DNA of 64,000 bases from assembly GCF_002904295.1 (NCBI RefSeq), contig NZ_PPHG01000067.1:62001-126000 (forward strand), given 5' to 3'. Made by a program: the position numbers and the translations under genes. Shown here one piece after another: positions 50,015 to 58,000 of this stretch. Under the pieces are notes generated by a model. The model was not told the origin of the DNA and ran no database searches. It was given only the letters and a program-made list of their open reading frames with translations. Source of the DNA: Amycolatopsis sp. CA-128772. Its GTDB lineage: Bacteria; Actinomycetota; Actinomycetes; Mycobacteriales; Pseudonocardiaceae. Every line of letters begins with the position of its first letter. The stretch's first letter is position 1.

Positions 50015-51675
50015 CGCTGCCCTCCCGTGGTCCCCTGATCTTCGTTCGCCAGCCGCGTCGCCGCAAGGTAGCCGAACACCATGGCGGGCCCGATGGTCGC
50101 GCCGGGCCCGGCGTACGTCCGCCCCATCACGGCCGCACTGGCGTTGCCCGCGGCGAACAGGCCCGGCACGGCCGAGCCGTCCTCGCGCAGCACCTGCGCG
50201 TGTTCGTCGGTGCGCAGGCCGCCCTTGGTGCCCAGGTCGCCCGGCACGATCTTCACCGCGTAGAACGGCGCCTTGTCGAGCGGGCCGAGGCTGGGGTGGG
50301 GTTTGTTGCGCGGGTCGCCGTAGTAGTGGTCGTACTTGCTGACCCCGCGGTGGAAGTCCTCGTCGACGCCTCGGCGGGCGAAGCCGTTGAAGCGCTCGAC
50401 GGTGGCCTCCAACACGGAAGCCGGGACGTCGATCTTCGAAGCCAGCCCGGCCAGCGTCGACGACTTCGCCGCGATCCCGGCCTTGAACCAGCGGCCCGGC
50501 AGCGGCTGGCGCGGCCCGATGCCGGTGAACATGTACCGGTCCTTGTAGCGCTGGTCGAACACCAGCCAGGTCGGGATGTGCTCGCCCGGCCCGTCCCCCT
50601 CGCCGTACATCGCGTGCACGGCCTCGACGTAGGGCGCCGACTCGTTGACGAACCGCTTCCCCCGCGCGTCGACCATGATGCTGCGCGGGCGCGACCGCTC
50701 GGCCAGCGCGAACCACGGCCCGCCGGTGAGCGGCAGGGTCGGGCCCCACCAGGCGTCGTCCATCAGGTCGAGGGCCGCGCCCAGCTTGAGGCCGGCGGTG
50801 ATGCCGTCGCCGGTGTTGGCCGCCGCGCCGACGGTCCAGTCGACGCCGATCGGCGCGCGCTGGTACTTCTCGCGCATCTCCAGGTTCCGCTCGAACCCGC
50901 CGCTGGCGAGGATCACGCCGCGCCGCGCGCCGATGGCGCCGGTCCCGGTGACCACGCCGGTGACGCGGTCGCCGCCGACCTCCAGGTCCACCAGCGGGGT
51001 GTTCAGCCGGACCTCGACGCCGGCCCGGGCGAGCCCCACGCGCAGGCCGGCCGCAAGCGCTTGCCCCATGCTGAGCAGCCGCTGCCCGCGGAGTTTCCCG
51101 ACGAGCCACTGCCGCCCCAGCGACAGCAATCGGAGGGTGCCGCGCGGGTGCCGGGCGAGCAGGCTCAGCCAGCGGTAGTCGGCCTGGGTGATCGGCACGC
51201 CCATCGGGGGTGCGCTGTACGGCGGTTCGAGGTGGGTCAGTTCGTCGCCGAGCAGCTTGCCGTCGAGCGCCACCGGCTCGACCGACCGGCCGCCGGGGCG
51301 CCCGCCGGGTGCTTCGGGGTGGTAGTCGCTGTAGTCGCGGACCCACCGGAACTTCAGCGGCGTGTGGTCGCAGACGAACCGCAGCACCTCGGGGCCGTGC
51401 GCGAGGAACGTGTCGCGCCGGCCGGCCGGGACGACGTCCCCGACGATCGAGGCCAGGTACTCGCGCGCCCGCTCGGGGGGTTCCTCGATCCCGGCGGCGC
51501 GCAGGGCGTGGTTGCCGGGCAGCCAGACACCGCCGCCGGAGCGCGCGGTCGAGCCGCCGAAGCAGGCCGCCTTCTCCAGGACGACGACGCTCAAGCCGCG
51601 GTGGGCCGCAGCCAGCGCGGCGGTCATCCCGGCGGCGCCGCTGCCGACCACGACGACGTCGAACTGCTCCGTCAT
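50011..51675 (-). CDS. kstD: KstD, 3-ketosteroid delta-1-dehydrogenase
   Basis: 554 residues. FAD-binding FDVVVVGSGAAGMTAALAAA, KAACFGGSTARSGGGVWLPGN, NTGDGITAGLKLGAALDLMDDAWWGP, and the C-terminal MGRTYAGPGATIGPAMVFGYLAA that carries a conserved active-site Tyr. Very close to mycobacterial KstD (Rv3537). Introduces the C1-C2 double bond. ATG 51675 has GGAGAGG 4 bp upstream and a KstR box directly beyond. First gene of a six-gene minus-strand operon. Confidence 0.95.
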   Translation of the reverse strand: MTEQFDVVVVGSGAAGMTAALAAAHRGLSVVVLEKAACFGGSTARSGGGVWLPGNHALRAAGIEEPPERAREYLASIVGDVVPAGRRDTFLAHGPEVLRFVCDHTPLKFRWVRDYSDYHPEAPGGRPGGRSVEPVALDGKLLGDELTHLEPPYSAPPMGVPITQADYRWLSLLARHPRGTLRLLSLGRQWLVGKLRGQRLLSMGQALAAGLRVGLARAGVEVRLNTPLVDLEVGGDRVTGVVTGTGAIGARRGVILASGGFERNLEMREKYQRAPIGVDWTVGAAANTGDGITAGLKLGAALDLMDDAWWGPTLPLTGGPWFALAERSRPRSIMVDARGKRFVNESAPYVEAVHAMYGEGDGPGEHIPTWLVFDQRYKDRYMFTGIGPRQPLPGRWFKAGIAAKSSTLAGLASKIDVPASVLEATVERFNGFARRGVDEDFHRGVSKYDHYYGDPRNKPHPSLGPLDKAPFYAVKIVPGDLGTKGGLRTDEHAQVLREDGSAVPGLFAAGNASAAVMGRTYAGPGATIGPAMVFGYLAATRLANEDQGTTGGQR

Positions 51676-51686
51676 GCCACCTCTCC

Positions 51687-51700
51687 TATAACGTGTTCCA
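51687..51700. promoter_or_regulatory. KstR box D (kstD operon)
   Basis: TATAACGTGTTCCA matches all 8 fixed positions. Read toward kstD, the box ends in TTATA and overlaps a possible -10. It begins 11 bp upstream of the kstD ATG. Confidence 0.85.
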
Positions 51701-51744
51701 CCGAACGAGTATCCAGTTGAGAGCCACTTTCGGTCACGATAGAC

Positions 51745-51758
51745 GAGAACGTGTTTCA
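51745..51758. promoter_or_regulatory. KstR box E (KstD-like flavoprotein gene)
   Basis: GAGAACGTGTTTCA matches 7 of 8 fixed positions (first T replaced by G). TAGGGT (51763-51768) starts 4 bp later. Confidence 0.75.
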
Positions 51759-51762
51759 GTTC

Positions 51763-51768
51763 TAGGGT
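51763..51768 (+). promoter_or_regulatory. -10 element (TAGGGT), probable leaderless start
   Basis: TAGGGT ends 7 bp before ATG 51776 and no ribosome site is present. The KstR box is immediately upstream. Confidence 0.5.
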
Positions 51769-51775
51769 AGCCACC

Positions 51776-53377
51776 ATGGACGCACTCGTCGCGGACGTGG
51801 TCATCGTGGGGTTCGGGGCGGCCGGCGCCTGTGCCGCCCTCGAAGCGGCCGATGCGGGCGCCGACGTCATCATCGTCGAGCGCTTCGCCGGGGGAGGGGC
51901 CAGCGCGGTCAGCGGTGGCGTGGTCTACGCCGGAGGCGGGACCGGGCAGCAGCTCGACGCGGGTGTCGACGACTCCGTCGACGCGATGTACGCCTACCTG
52001 CGGCAGGAAACCGGGGACGTCGTTTCCGAAGGGACGCTGCGGCGGTTCTGCGAGGGCAGCCGCGAGATGATCACCTGGCTGGAGGGCAACGGCGTGCCGT
52101 TCGAAGGCAGCCTGTGCCCGTACAAGACGTCGTACCCGAGCGACGACCACTACCTGTACTACTCCGGCAGCGAGGCGGCCGGCGGGTTCCGCGACGTGGC
52201 GAAGCCGGCGCCGCGCGGCCACCGGGTCAAGGGGCCCGGGACCTCGGGGAAGATGCTGATGGCGCGGCTCAAGGCGGCCGTGCGCGCCCGCGGCATCCGG
52301 GTGCTGACGCAGACGACCGCCCGCGACCTCATCCGCGACGACGCCGGCCGCGTCACCGGGCTCGTCGCCGACACCCTGGATGCGGCCCCCGCGTCGATCA
52401 GGGCGCGGCACCAGCGCTTCGCGCAGTACGCCGCCAAGCCCGGGATCTACGTGCCGTCGCTGCGCAGGTCGCTGCACCGGCGGGTCGAGCGGTTCGAACG
52501 CGCACACGGCCGTGAGCTGCGGATTTCCGCCCGGCGCGGGGTCGTGCTCGCCGCCGGCGGGTTCATCGCGAACCGCGACATGGTCCGCGAGCACGCTCCG
52601 GCCTACCGCGGCGGGCTCCCGCTCGGCACCTCCGCCGACGACGGTTCGGGGATCCGGCTCGGCGTGTCGGCCGGCGGGGCCACCGGCGAACTCGGCCGGA
52701 TCTCCGCGTGGCGGTTCATCACGCCGCCGAGCGCGTTCCTCGGCGGGATCATCATCGACGCCGCGGGGCGGCGGGTCATCGACGAGTCCCGCTACGGCGC
52801 CGCCGTCGGCGAGAAGCTGATCGAGGGTCACGGGAGCAAGGGCTGGCTGCTCGTCGACGCGCCGATCGTCGCCGAGGCGCGGCGGGACACGAAGGCGCAG
52901 AGCCAGTGGTTCCAGGGGCTCCAGCTGCGGTACCTGCTGTGGCGCGGGCGCGTCACCGGGACGACGGTCGAAGAGGTGGCGCGCAAGGCCGGCGTCGACC
53001 CCCAGGGGCTGCGCGCGAGCGTCGAGGCCTACCACGGCGACCGGGACCCGGTGGGCAAACCCGCCGAGTTCGCGCGGCGCCTGGACAACCCGCCGTACTC
53101 GCTCATCGACATCTCCGTGCGGCCGAACCTCGGCTACCCGACGCCGATGCTGACCCTCGGCGGCCTGGTCGTCGACGAGGACACGGGCGCGGTGCGGAGC
53201 ACGGCGGGGGAGCCGATCCCCGGGCTGTACGCGGCCGGGCGCACCGCCGTGGGAATCTGTTCCAGGTCCTACGTGAGCGGCCTGTCGCTGGCCGACTGCG
53301 TGTTTTCCGGCCGCAGGGCGGGGATCAACAGTGCCTTGGCGCAGGGCGTTCTCGACAAAAACGAGAACGTGTTCTAG
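51776..53377 (+). CDS. FAD-binding 3-ketosteroid-dehydrogenase-like flavoprotein
   Basis: 533 residues of the succinate dehydrogenase/KstD flavoprotein family: VADVVIVGFGAAGACAALEAAD (FAD dinucleotide fold), GGGASAVSGGVVYAGGG, GISARRGVVLAAGGF-like ISARRGVVLAAGGFIANRD, and C-terminal GLYAAGRTAVGICSRSYVSGLSLADCVFSGRRAG. The end differs from true KstD (YxGPGxT) and resembles Rv0785-type or delta4-(5alpha)-dehydrogenase-like proteins. KstR control implies a steroid substrate; the exact reaction is unknown. Its 3' end overlaps the hsaA KstR box. Confidence 0.85.
   Translation: MDALVADVVIVGFGAAGACAALEAADAGADVIIVERFAGGGASAVSGGVVYAGGGTGQQLDAGVDDSVDAMYAYLRQETGDVVSEGTLRRFCEGSREMITWLEGNGVPFEGSLCPYKTSYPSDDHYLYYSGSEAAGGFRDVAKPAPRGHRVKGPGTSGKMLMARLKAAVRARGIRVLTQTTARDLIRDDAGRVTGLVADTLDAAPASIRARHQRFAQYAAKPGIYVPSLRRSLHRRVERFERAHGRELRISARRGVVLAAGGFIANRDMVREHAPAYRGGLPLGTSADDGSGIRLGVSAGGATGELGRISAWRFITPPSAFLGGIIIDAAGRRVIDESRYGAAVGEKLIEGHGSKGWLLVDAPIVAEARRDTKAQSQWFQGLQLRYLLWRGRVTGTTVEEVARKAGVDPQGLRASVEAYHGDRDPVGKPAEFARRLDNPPYSLIDISVRPNLGYPTPMLTLGGLVVDEDTGAVRSTAGEPIPGLYAAGRTAVGICSRSYVSGLSLADCVFSGRRAGINSALAQGVLDKNENVF
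53363..53376. promoter_or_regulatory. KstR box F (hsaADCB operon)
   Basis: GAGAACGTGTTCTA matches 7 of 8 fixed positions. It lies within the last codons of the upstream flavoprotein gene and runs into its TAG stop. ATG of hsaA is 36 bp downstream. Confidence 0.75.
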
Positions 53378-53412
53378 TCTTTTTGCGAGAGTGAAACGAG
53401 AGAGGACTGCGC

Positions 53413-54576
53413 ATGAGCGAGCAGGTGATCGCCGGGGTCCGGGACCTCCTGCCGGTCCTGCGGGAACGGGCCCAGGACGCCGAGGACGCGCGCCGCGTCC
53501 CCGAGGAGTCCGTCAAGGCCCTGCAGGAGACCGGGTTCTTCAAGCTGCTGCAGCCGACGCTCCACGGGGGCTTCGAAGCCGACCCGGTGAGCTTCTACAC
53601 CGCGGTCAAGCTGATCGCGAGCGCGTGCGGGTCCACCGGCTGGGTCGCCTCCATCCTCGGCGTCCACCCGTGGCACGTGGCGCTGTTCGACGCGCAGGCG
53701 CAGCAGGAGGTCTGGGGCGAGGACCAGGACGTGCGGATCTCCTCGTCGTACGCGCCGATGGGCAAGGCCGAGGTCGTCGAGGGCGGCTACCGGCTGTCGG
53801 GCCGGTGGAGCTTTTCCTCCGGCAGCGACCACTGCACGTGGGTACTGCTCGGGGGCCCCGCGTTCAACGACGGGAAGCCGGTCGACTTCTGCACGTATCT
53901 GCTGCCGATCGCCGACTACTCCATTGTGGACGTCTGGGACACGATCGGCCTGCGCGGGACCGGGTCGAACGACATCGTCGTCGAGGACGTCTTCGTGCCG
54001 CAGCACCGGGCGCTGAGCTTCATCGCGACGTCGAAGTGCAAGGTGCCGGGCCAGGCCGTCAACCCCGGCCCGCTGTACCGCCTCCCGTACGGTTCGGTGC
54101 ACCCGACGACGATCACCGCGCCGATCATCGGCATGGCGCAGGGTGCCTACGATGCGCACGTCGAGCACCAGCGCAAGCGCGTGCGGGCCGCGTACGCCGG
54201 TGAGCAGTCCAAAGAGGACCCGTTCGCCAAGGTGCGGATCGCCGAGGCGGCCAGCGAGATCGACGCGGCTTGGCTGCAGCTGACCCGCAACATCGAGGAG
54301 CTGTACGAACTCGCCAAGCGCGAGGAGCGGCTGCCCGCGGACCTGCGGCTGCGCGTCCGGCGCGACCAGGTGCGCGGCACCGAGCGCGCCATCAGCGCGA
54401 TCGACCGGCTCTTCGAGAACTCCGGCGGCCGCGCGATCCAGCGTGGCACGCCGATCCAGCGCTTCTGGCGCGACGCGCACGCCGGCCGGGTCCACGCGGC
54501 CAACGACGCCGAGCGCGCGTACGTCATGTACGGCACCGGCGCCTTCGGGCTCCCCGTCGAGAACGCGATGTACTGA
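53413..54576 (+). CDS. hsaA: HsaA, flavin-dependent 3-HSA hydroxylase (oxygenase component)
   Basis: 387 residues of the acyl-CoA-dehydrogenase-like group D monooxygenases. VPEESVKALQETGFFKLLQP, ACGSTGWVASILGVHPWHVALF, GRWSFSSGSDHCTWVLLGG and DTIGLRGTGSNDIVVEDVFVP match HsaA. Uses FMNH2 from HsaB to hydroxylate the aromatic A ring of 3-HSA to the catechol 3,4-DHSA. ATG 53413 with GAGAGGA upstream. Stop overlaps hsaD (TGATG). Confidence 0.94.
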   Translation: MSEQVIAGVRDLLPVLRERAQDAEDARRVPEESVKALQETGFFKLLQPTLHGGFEADPVSFYTAVKLIASACGSTGWVASILGVHPWHVALFDAQAQQEVWGEDQDVRISSSYAPMGKAEVVEGGYRLSGRWSFSSGSDHCTWVLLGGPAFNDGKPVDFCTYLLPIADYSIVDVWDTIGLRGTGSNDIVVEDVFVPQHRALSFIATSKCKVPGQAVNPGPLYRLPYGSVHPTTITAPIIGMAQGAYDAHVEHQRKRVRAAYAGEQSKEDPFAKVRIAEAASEIDAAWLQLTRNIEELYELAKREERLPADLRLRVRRDQVRGTERAISAIDRLFENSGGRAIQRGTPIQRFWRDAHAGRVHAANDAERAYVMYGTGAFGLPVENAMY

Positions 54577-55421
54577 TGGCCGTTCCCGAAGGCAAGTACG
54601 TCCAGGCGGGTTCGCTGAAGCTGCACTATCACGAAGCCGGTGCGGAACACACCGAGACGGTGATCCTGCTGCACGGTGGCGGGCCCGGCGCGTCGGCGTG
54701 GAGCAACTTCGGGCGCAACCTGCCGGAGTTCGCCAAGCACTACCGGACGATCGCCGTCGACCAGCCCGGTTTCGGGCGGTCGGACAAACCGGCCGAGCAC
54801 CCGCAGTACTTCCGGCACAGCGCGGACGCCGTCGCCGGGCTGATGGACGCCCTCGGCATCGAACGCGCGCACTTCGTCGGCAACTCCCTCGGCGGGGGCG
54901 CGGCCGTGCGGTTCGCGCTGAACCACGGAAAGCGGGCCGGGCGGCTGGTGCTGATGGGGCCGGGCGGGCTGAGCGTCAACCTGTTCGCGCCCGACCCGAC
55001 CGAAGGCGTCAAGAATCTCGGTCGGTTCGCTGCCAAGCCTTCTCGGGAGCGCATGGAAGCGTTCCTGCGGATCATGGTCCACGACCAGGCGCTGGTCACC
55101 GACGAGCTGATCGACGAACGCTTCGCCGCCGCGAACACCCCGGAGTCCCTGGCCGCGATGCGCGCGATGGGGATGTCGTTCGCGCAGCCGGACACCTACG
55201 AAGAGGGCATGCTCTGGCGCGAGGCCCACCGCCTCCGCCAGCGCGTGCTCCTCATCTGGGGCCGCGAGGACCGCGTCAACCCGTTGGACGGCGCGCTGGT
55301 GGCCCTCAAGACGATTCCGCGCGCGCAGCTGCACGTGTTCGGCGGCTGCGGGCACTGGGCCCAGCTGGAGAAGTTCGACGAGTTCAACCGGCTGGCCCTC
55401 GACTTCCTCGGGAGTTCCTGA
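54576..55421 (+). CDS. hsaD: HsaD, meta-cleavage product (4,9-DSHA) hydrolase
   Basis: 281-residue alpha/beta hydrolase. Oxyanion region LLHGGGPGASAWSNFGRNLP, nucleophile Ser in FVGNSLGGGAAVRFAL, Asp in IWGREDRVNPLDGAL and His in FGGCGHWAQLEKFDEFNRL. Hydrolyses the C-C bond in the ring-cleavage product to HIP (DOHNAA) and a hydroxyhexadienoate. Gene order hsaA-D-C-B is as in mycobacteria and rhodococci. Confidence 0.95.
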   Translation: MAVPEGKYVQAGSLKLHYHEAGAEHTETVILLHGGGPGASAWSNFGRNLPEFAKHYRTIAVDQPGFGRSDKPAEHPQYFRHSADAVAGLMDALGIERAHFVGNSLGGGAAVRFALNHGKRAGRLVLMGPGGLSVNLFAPDPTEGVKNLGRFAAKPSRERMEAFLRIMVHDQALVTDELIDERFAAANTPESLAAMRAMGMSFAQPDTYEEGMLWREAHRLRQRVLLIWGREDRVNPLDGALVALKTIPRAQLHVFGGCGHWAQLEKFDEFNRLALDFLGSS

Positions 55422-56332
55422 TGGGTATCCGGTCACTGGGCTACCTCCGCATCGAGGCCACCGACATGGCGGCCTGGCGCGAGTACGGGCTCAAGGTGCT
55501 CGGCATGGTGGAAGGCAGCGGCACCAGCCCGGATGCGCTTTACCTGCGCATGGACGACTTCCCGGCGCGGCTGGTCATCTCGCCCGGCGACGCGGACCGG
55601 CTGGCCGTCACCGGCTGGGAGGCGGCCAACGCCGGCGAGCTCGCCGAGATCCGGTCGCGGTTGGACAGTGCCTCCGTGCCGTACAAGGAAGGCACGCCGG
55701 ACGAGCTGGCCGACCGCCGCGTCGACGAGCTGATCAGCTTCGACGACCCGTCCGGCAACACCCAGGAGGTGTTCCACGGCGTCGCGCTGCAGCACCGGCG
55801 CGTGGTGAGCCCGTACGGCCACAAGTTCGTCACCGGCGAGCAGGGGCTCGGGCACGTCGTCTTGTCCACGAAGGACGACGAGGCGTCGCTGCGGTTCTAC
55901 CGGGACGTCCTCGGCTTCCGGCTGCGCGACTCGATGCGGCTCCCGCCGCAACTGGTCGGCCGGCCCGCCGACGGCGCGCCCGCGTGGCTGCGGTTCTTCG
56001 GCTGCAACCCGCGCCACCACAGCCTGGCGTTCCTGCCGATGCCGACGCCGTCCGGGATCGTGCACCTGATGGTCGAGGTGGAGAACACCGACGACGTCGG
56101 CCTGTGCCTCGACCGCGCGATCCGGCGGAAGGTGCCGATGTCGGCCACCCTCGGCCGGCACGTCAACGACCTGATGCTGTCGTTCTACATGAAGACCCCG
56201 GGCGGTTTCGACGTCGAGTTCGGCTGCGAAGGCCGTCAGGTCGACGACGACAACTGGATCGCCCGCGAGAGCACCGCGGTGTCGCTGTGGGGCCACGACT
56301 TCTCGGTCGGCGCGCGGCCTCCGGGCGCATGA
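55421..56332 (+). CDS. hsaC: HsaC, extradiol catechol dioxygenase
   Basis: 303 residues of the two-domain vicinal-oxygen-chelate extradiol type I fold. Iron ligands are expected in the C-terminal domain: His in GLGHVVLSTKD, His in RHHSLAFLPMPTPSGIVHLMVEV, and Glu in GGFDVEFGCEGR. Cleaves 3,4-DHSA meta to the hydroxyls to give 4,9-DSHA. ATG 55421 overlaps the hsaD stop; its stop overlaps hsaB. Confidence 0.95.
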   Translation: MGIRSLGYLRIEATDMAAWREYGLKVLGMVEGSGTSPDALYLRMDDFPARLVISPGDADRLAVTGWEAANAGELAEIRSRLDSASVPYKEGTPDELADRRVDELISFDDPSGNTQEVFHGVALQHRRVVSPYGHKFVTGEQGLGHVVLSTKDDEASLRFYRDVLGFRLRDSMRLPPQLVGRPADGAPAWLRFFGCNPRHHSLAFLPMPTPSGIVHLMVEVENTDDVGLCLDRAIRRKVPMSATLGRHVNDLMLSFYMKTPGGFDVEFGCEGRQVDDDNWIARESTAVSLWGHDFSVGARPPGA

Positions 56333-56868
56333 CGTCCGTGGCGGTCGACCAGACCGAGTTCCGGAGCGTCCTCGGGCACTTCTGCACCGGCGTCACGGTC
56401 GTCACCGGCCGTGACGGCGACACCCTCGCCGGGTTCGCCTGCCAGTCGTTCGCGGCGCTGTCGCTGGACCCGCCGCTGGTGTTGTTCTGCCCGTCCCGCA
56501 CGTCGCGGACCTGGCCGGTGCTGGCCGCGGCCGGCCGGTTCGCGGTCAACGTGCTGGCCGAGGACCAGCAGGAGGTCAGCGCGGTGTTCGGCGCCCGCGG
56601 CGAGGACAAGTTCGCCCGCGTCGGCTGGACACCCGCGCCGTCCGGCGCGCCCCTGCTCGACGGCGCCCTGACCTGGATCGACTGCGCTCTGGAAGCCGTG
56701 CACGAAGCCGGCGACCACTACGTCGTGATCGGCCGGGTGACCGCGCTCGGCGGCCCGTCCGACGCCCGCCCGCTGCTGTTCCACCGCGGCCGCTACGCCG
56801 TCACCGAACCGGCCCGGGACGCGCTCGCGGCCATGCTGCCCTGGCCCCGCCCCGACGACTGGCTGTGA
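56329..56868 (+). CDS. hsaB: HsaB, flavin reductase for HsaA
   Basis: 179 residues. Flavin reductase fold with FRSVLGHFCTGVTVVTGRDGD, GFACQSFAALSLDPPLVLFC, and GRFAVNVLAEDQQEVSAVFG; LLFHRGRYAV near the end. Reduces FMN with NADH and hands it to HsaA. Last gene of the hsaADCB operon. No obvious terminator in the 130 bp that follow. Confidence 0.93.
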   Translation: MTSVAVDQTEFRSVLGHFCTGVTVVTGRDGDTLAGFACQSFAALSLDPPLVLFCPSRTSRTWPVLAAAGRFAVNVLAEDQQEVSAVFGARGEDKFARVGWTPAPSGAPLLDGALTWIDCALEAVHEAGDHYVVIGRVTALGGPSDARPLLFHRGRYAVTEPARDALAAMLPWPRPDDWL

Positions 56869-56998
56869 CCGGACTGGCTCCACCGGGTGGTTGTGCAGGG
56901 GTTCACAGGTGGGCCGCATCCCATTCGCGAGAGAAAGTCGAGCCCCGGCGCGCACACTGTTACCGAGAAGACACCTTCCCGGGAGGAGTGAGTCGCGC

Positions 56999-57589
56999 AT
57001 GCGCGGACGGATCGCCCGCTTCCGGCGCCGGTTGCTGCCGGGCCGCAACCCGCTCGCCCGCGCGGGCGACCGCGTCGAGGCCCTCCTGCTGCTCCTGGTG
57101 ATCGCCGGCGCGTTCCTGGTGGTGCCGTTCGCGGCGGCGTTCGGCTCGGACACGTACGCGGCGCAGACGGCCCGCGCGGCGCAAGAGCGCACGACCCGCC
57201 ACCCGGCGACGGCGGTGTCGCTCGCCGCGGCGTCGAGCCAGTCGTACAGCACGGACGGCGCCGGCGCCCCGGCCGACCAGACGACGGTCCCGGCAGCCTG
57301 GTTCGACGCCCGAGGAGCCCGCCACACGGGCGACGTCCTCGCGGACGCGGGCAGCCCGGCGGGCACCCGCGTGGCGGTGTGGCTGGACCAGCGCGGCGAG
57401 CTGACGAGCGAACCCCTGTCCCCCTCGACCTCGGCGGCCGACGGAGTGTTCGCGGCCATCCTCCTGTGGGCGGCGGTGACGGGCGGTTTGGTGGGCCTGT
57501 ACGGCACCGGCTGGTTCGTGGTGTCCCGCCTCCACGCGGCGGCGTGGGGCCGCGCGTGGTCCGAAGCCCGCCACGACAGCCGCTTCTGA
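56999..57589 (+). CDS. Rv1733c-like membrane protein
   Basis: 196 residues. RNPLARAGDRVEALLLLLVI, then AGAFLVVPFAAAFGSDTYAA gives TM1; a ~90-residue extracytoplasmic domain contains TRHPATAVSL, TVPAAWFDARGARHTGDV and GTRVAVWLDQRGELTSEPL; TM2 is GVFAAILLWAAVTGGLVGLYG. The whole pattern matches mycobacterial Rv1733c, a latency antigen of unknown function. ATG 56999 follows GGGAGGAG. Stop abuts the convergent smr gene. Confidence 0.82.
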   Translation: MRGRIARFRRRLLPGRNPLARAGDRVEALLLLLVIAGAFLVVPFAAAFGSDTYAAQTARAAQERTTRHPATAVSLAAASSQSYSTDGAGAPADQTTVPAAWFDARGARHTGDVLADAGSPAGTRVAVWLDQRGELTSEPLSPSTSAADGVFAAILLWAAVTGGLVGLYGTGWFVVSRLHAAAWGRAWSEARHDSRF

Positions 57590-57844
57590 TCACTTCCAGC
57601 GGAAGTGCACGAACACCCGGCCGAAGTTGTCCTTGTCCTTCTCGACGCGGTGATAGAGCGCCTTGACGTCCTTGCGCTCGAGGAACCGGAGGACGTGCTT
57701 CTTGAGCTGACCCGAGCCTTTGCCGGGGATGATCTCGACGAGCGGTGCTTTCTTGGCCACGGCCTCGTCGATGATCGCCTTGAGCGCCCGGTCGATTTCG
57801 CCGCCGCGGTTGTAGATGTCGTGCAGGTCCAGCTTGAGCTTCAC
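57590..57844 (-). CDS. Smr-domain protein
   Basis: 84 residues, a minimal Smr domain: LKLDLHDIYNRGGEIDRALKAI (LDLH motif), then LVEIIPGKGSGQLKKHVLRFL (the GKGSG motif) and a C-terminal VFVHFRWK. Smr domains nick DNA or RNA; the stand-alone form has no assigned role in actinomycetes. GTG 57844 with AGGAGGG upstream. Confidence 0.88.
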   Translation of the reverse strand: MKLKLDLHDIYNRGGEIDRALKAIIDEAVAKKAPLVEIIPGKGSGQLKKHVLRFLERKDVKALYHRVEKDKDNFGRVFVHFRWK

Positions 57845-57879
57845 ACGCCCTCCTGGGCTCGCCGACGTGCGGAAACGGT

Positions 57880-58000
57880 CGACACGCGTGATGCCCGAGC
57901 CGACCCGCGAGATCCCCGAGCCGACACGACTGGTCCGGGCCGTGTCGACCCTCCGATCACGCGTGTCGGCTTCCTGATCACGCGTGTCGGCGTTCGGGTC
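57880..58000. repeat. 21-bp-period repeat array, three direct then three inverted units
   Basis: Units starting CGACACGCGTG, CGACCCGCGAG and CGACACGACTG are at 57880, 57901 and 57922. They are followed by units in the opposite sense, TGTCGACCC, TGTCGGCTT and TGTCGGCGT, at 57943, 57964 and 57985, where TCACGCGTG cores recur at 57957 and 57978. The array ends at the MBL stop codon. It could fold into a long imperfect hairpin. Confidence 0.85.

Noticed and set aside
57880..58000. CRISPR-like array
   Set aside because: The units are contiguous 21-mers without unique spacers and switch direction in the middle; no cas genes.
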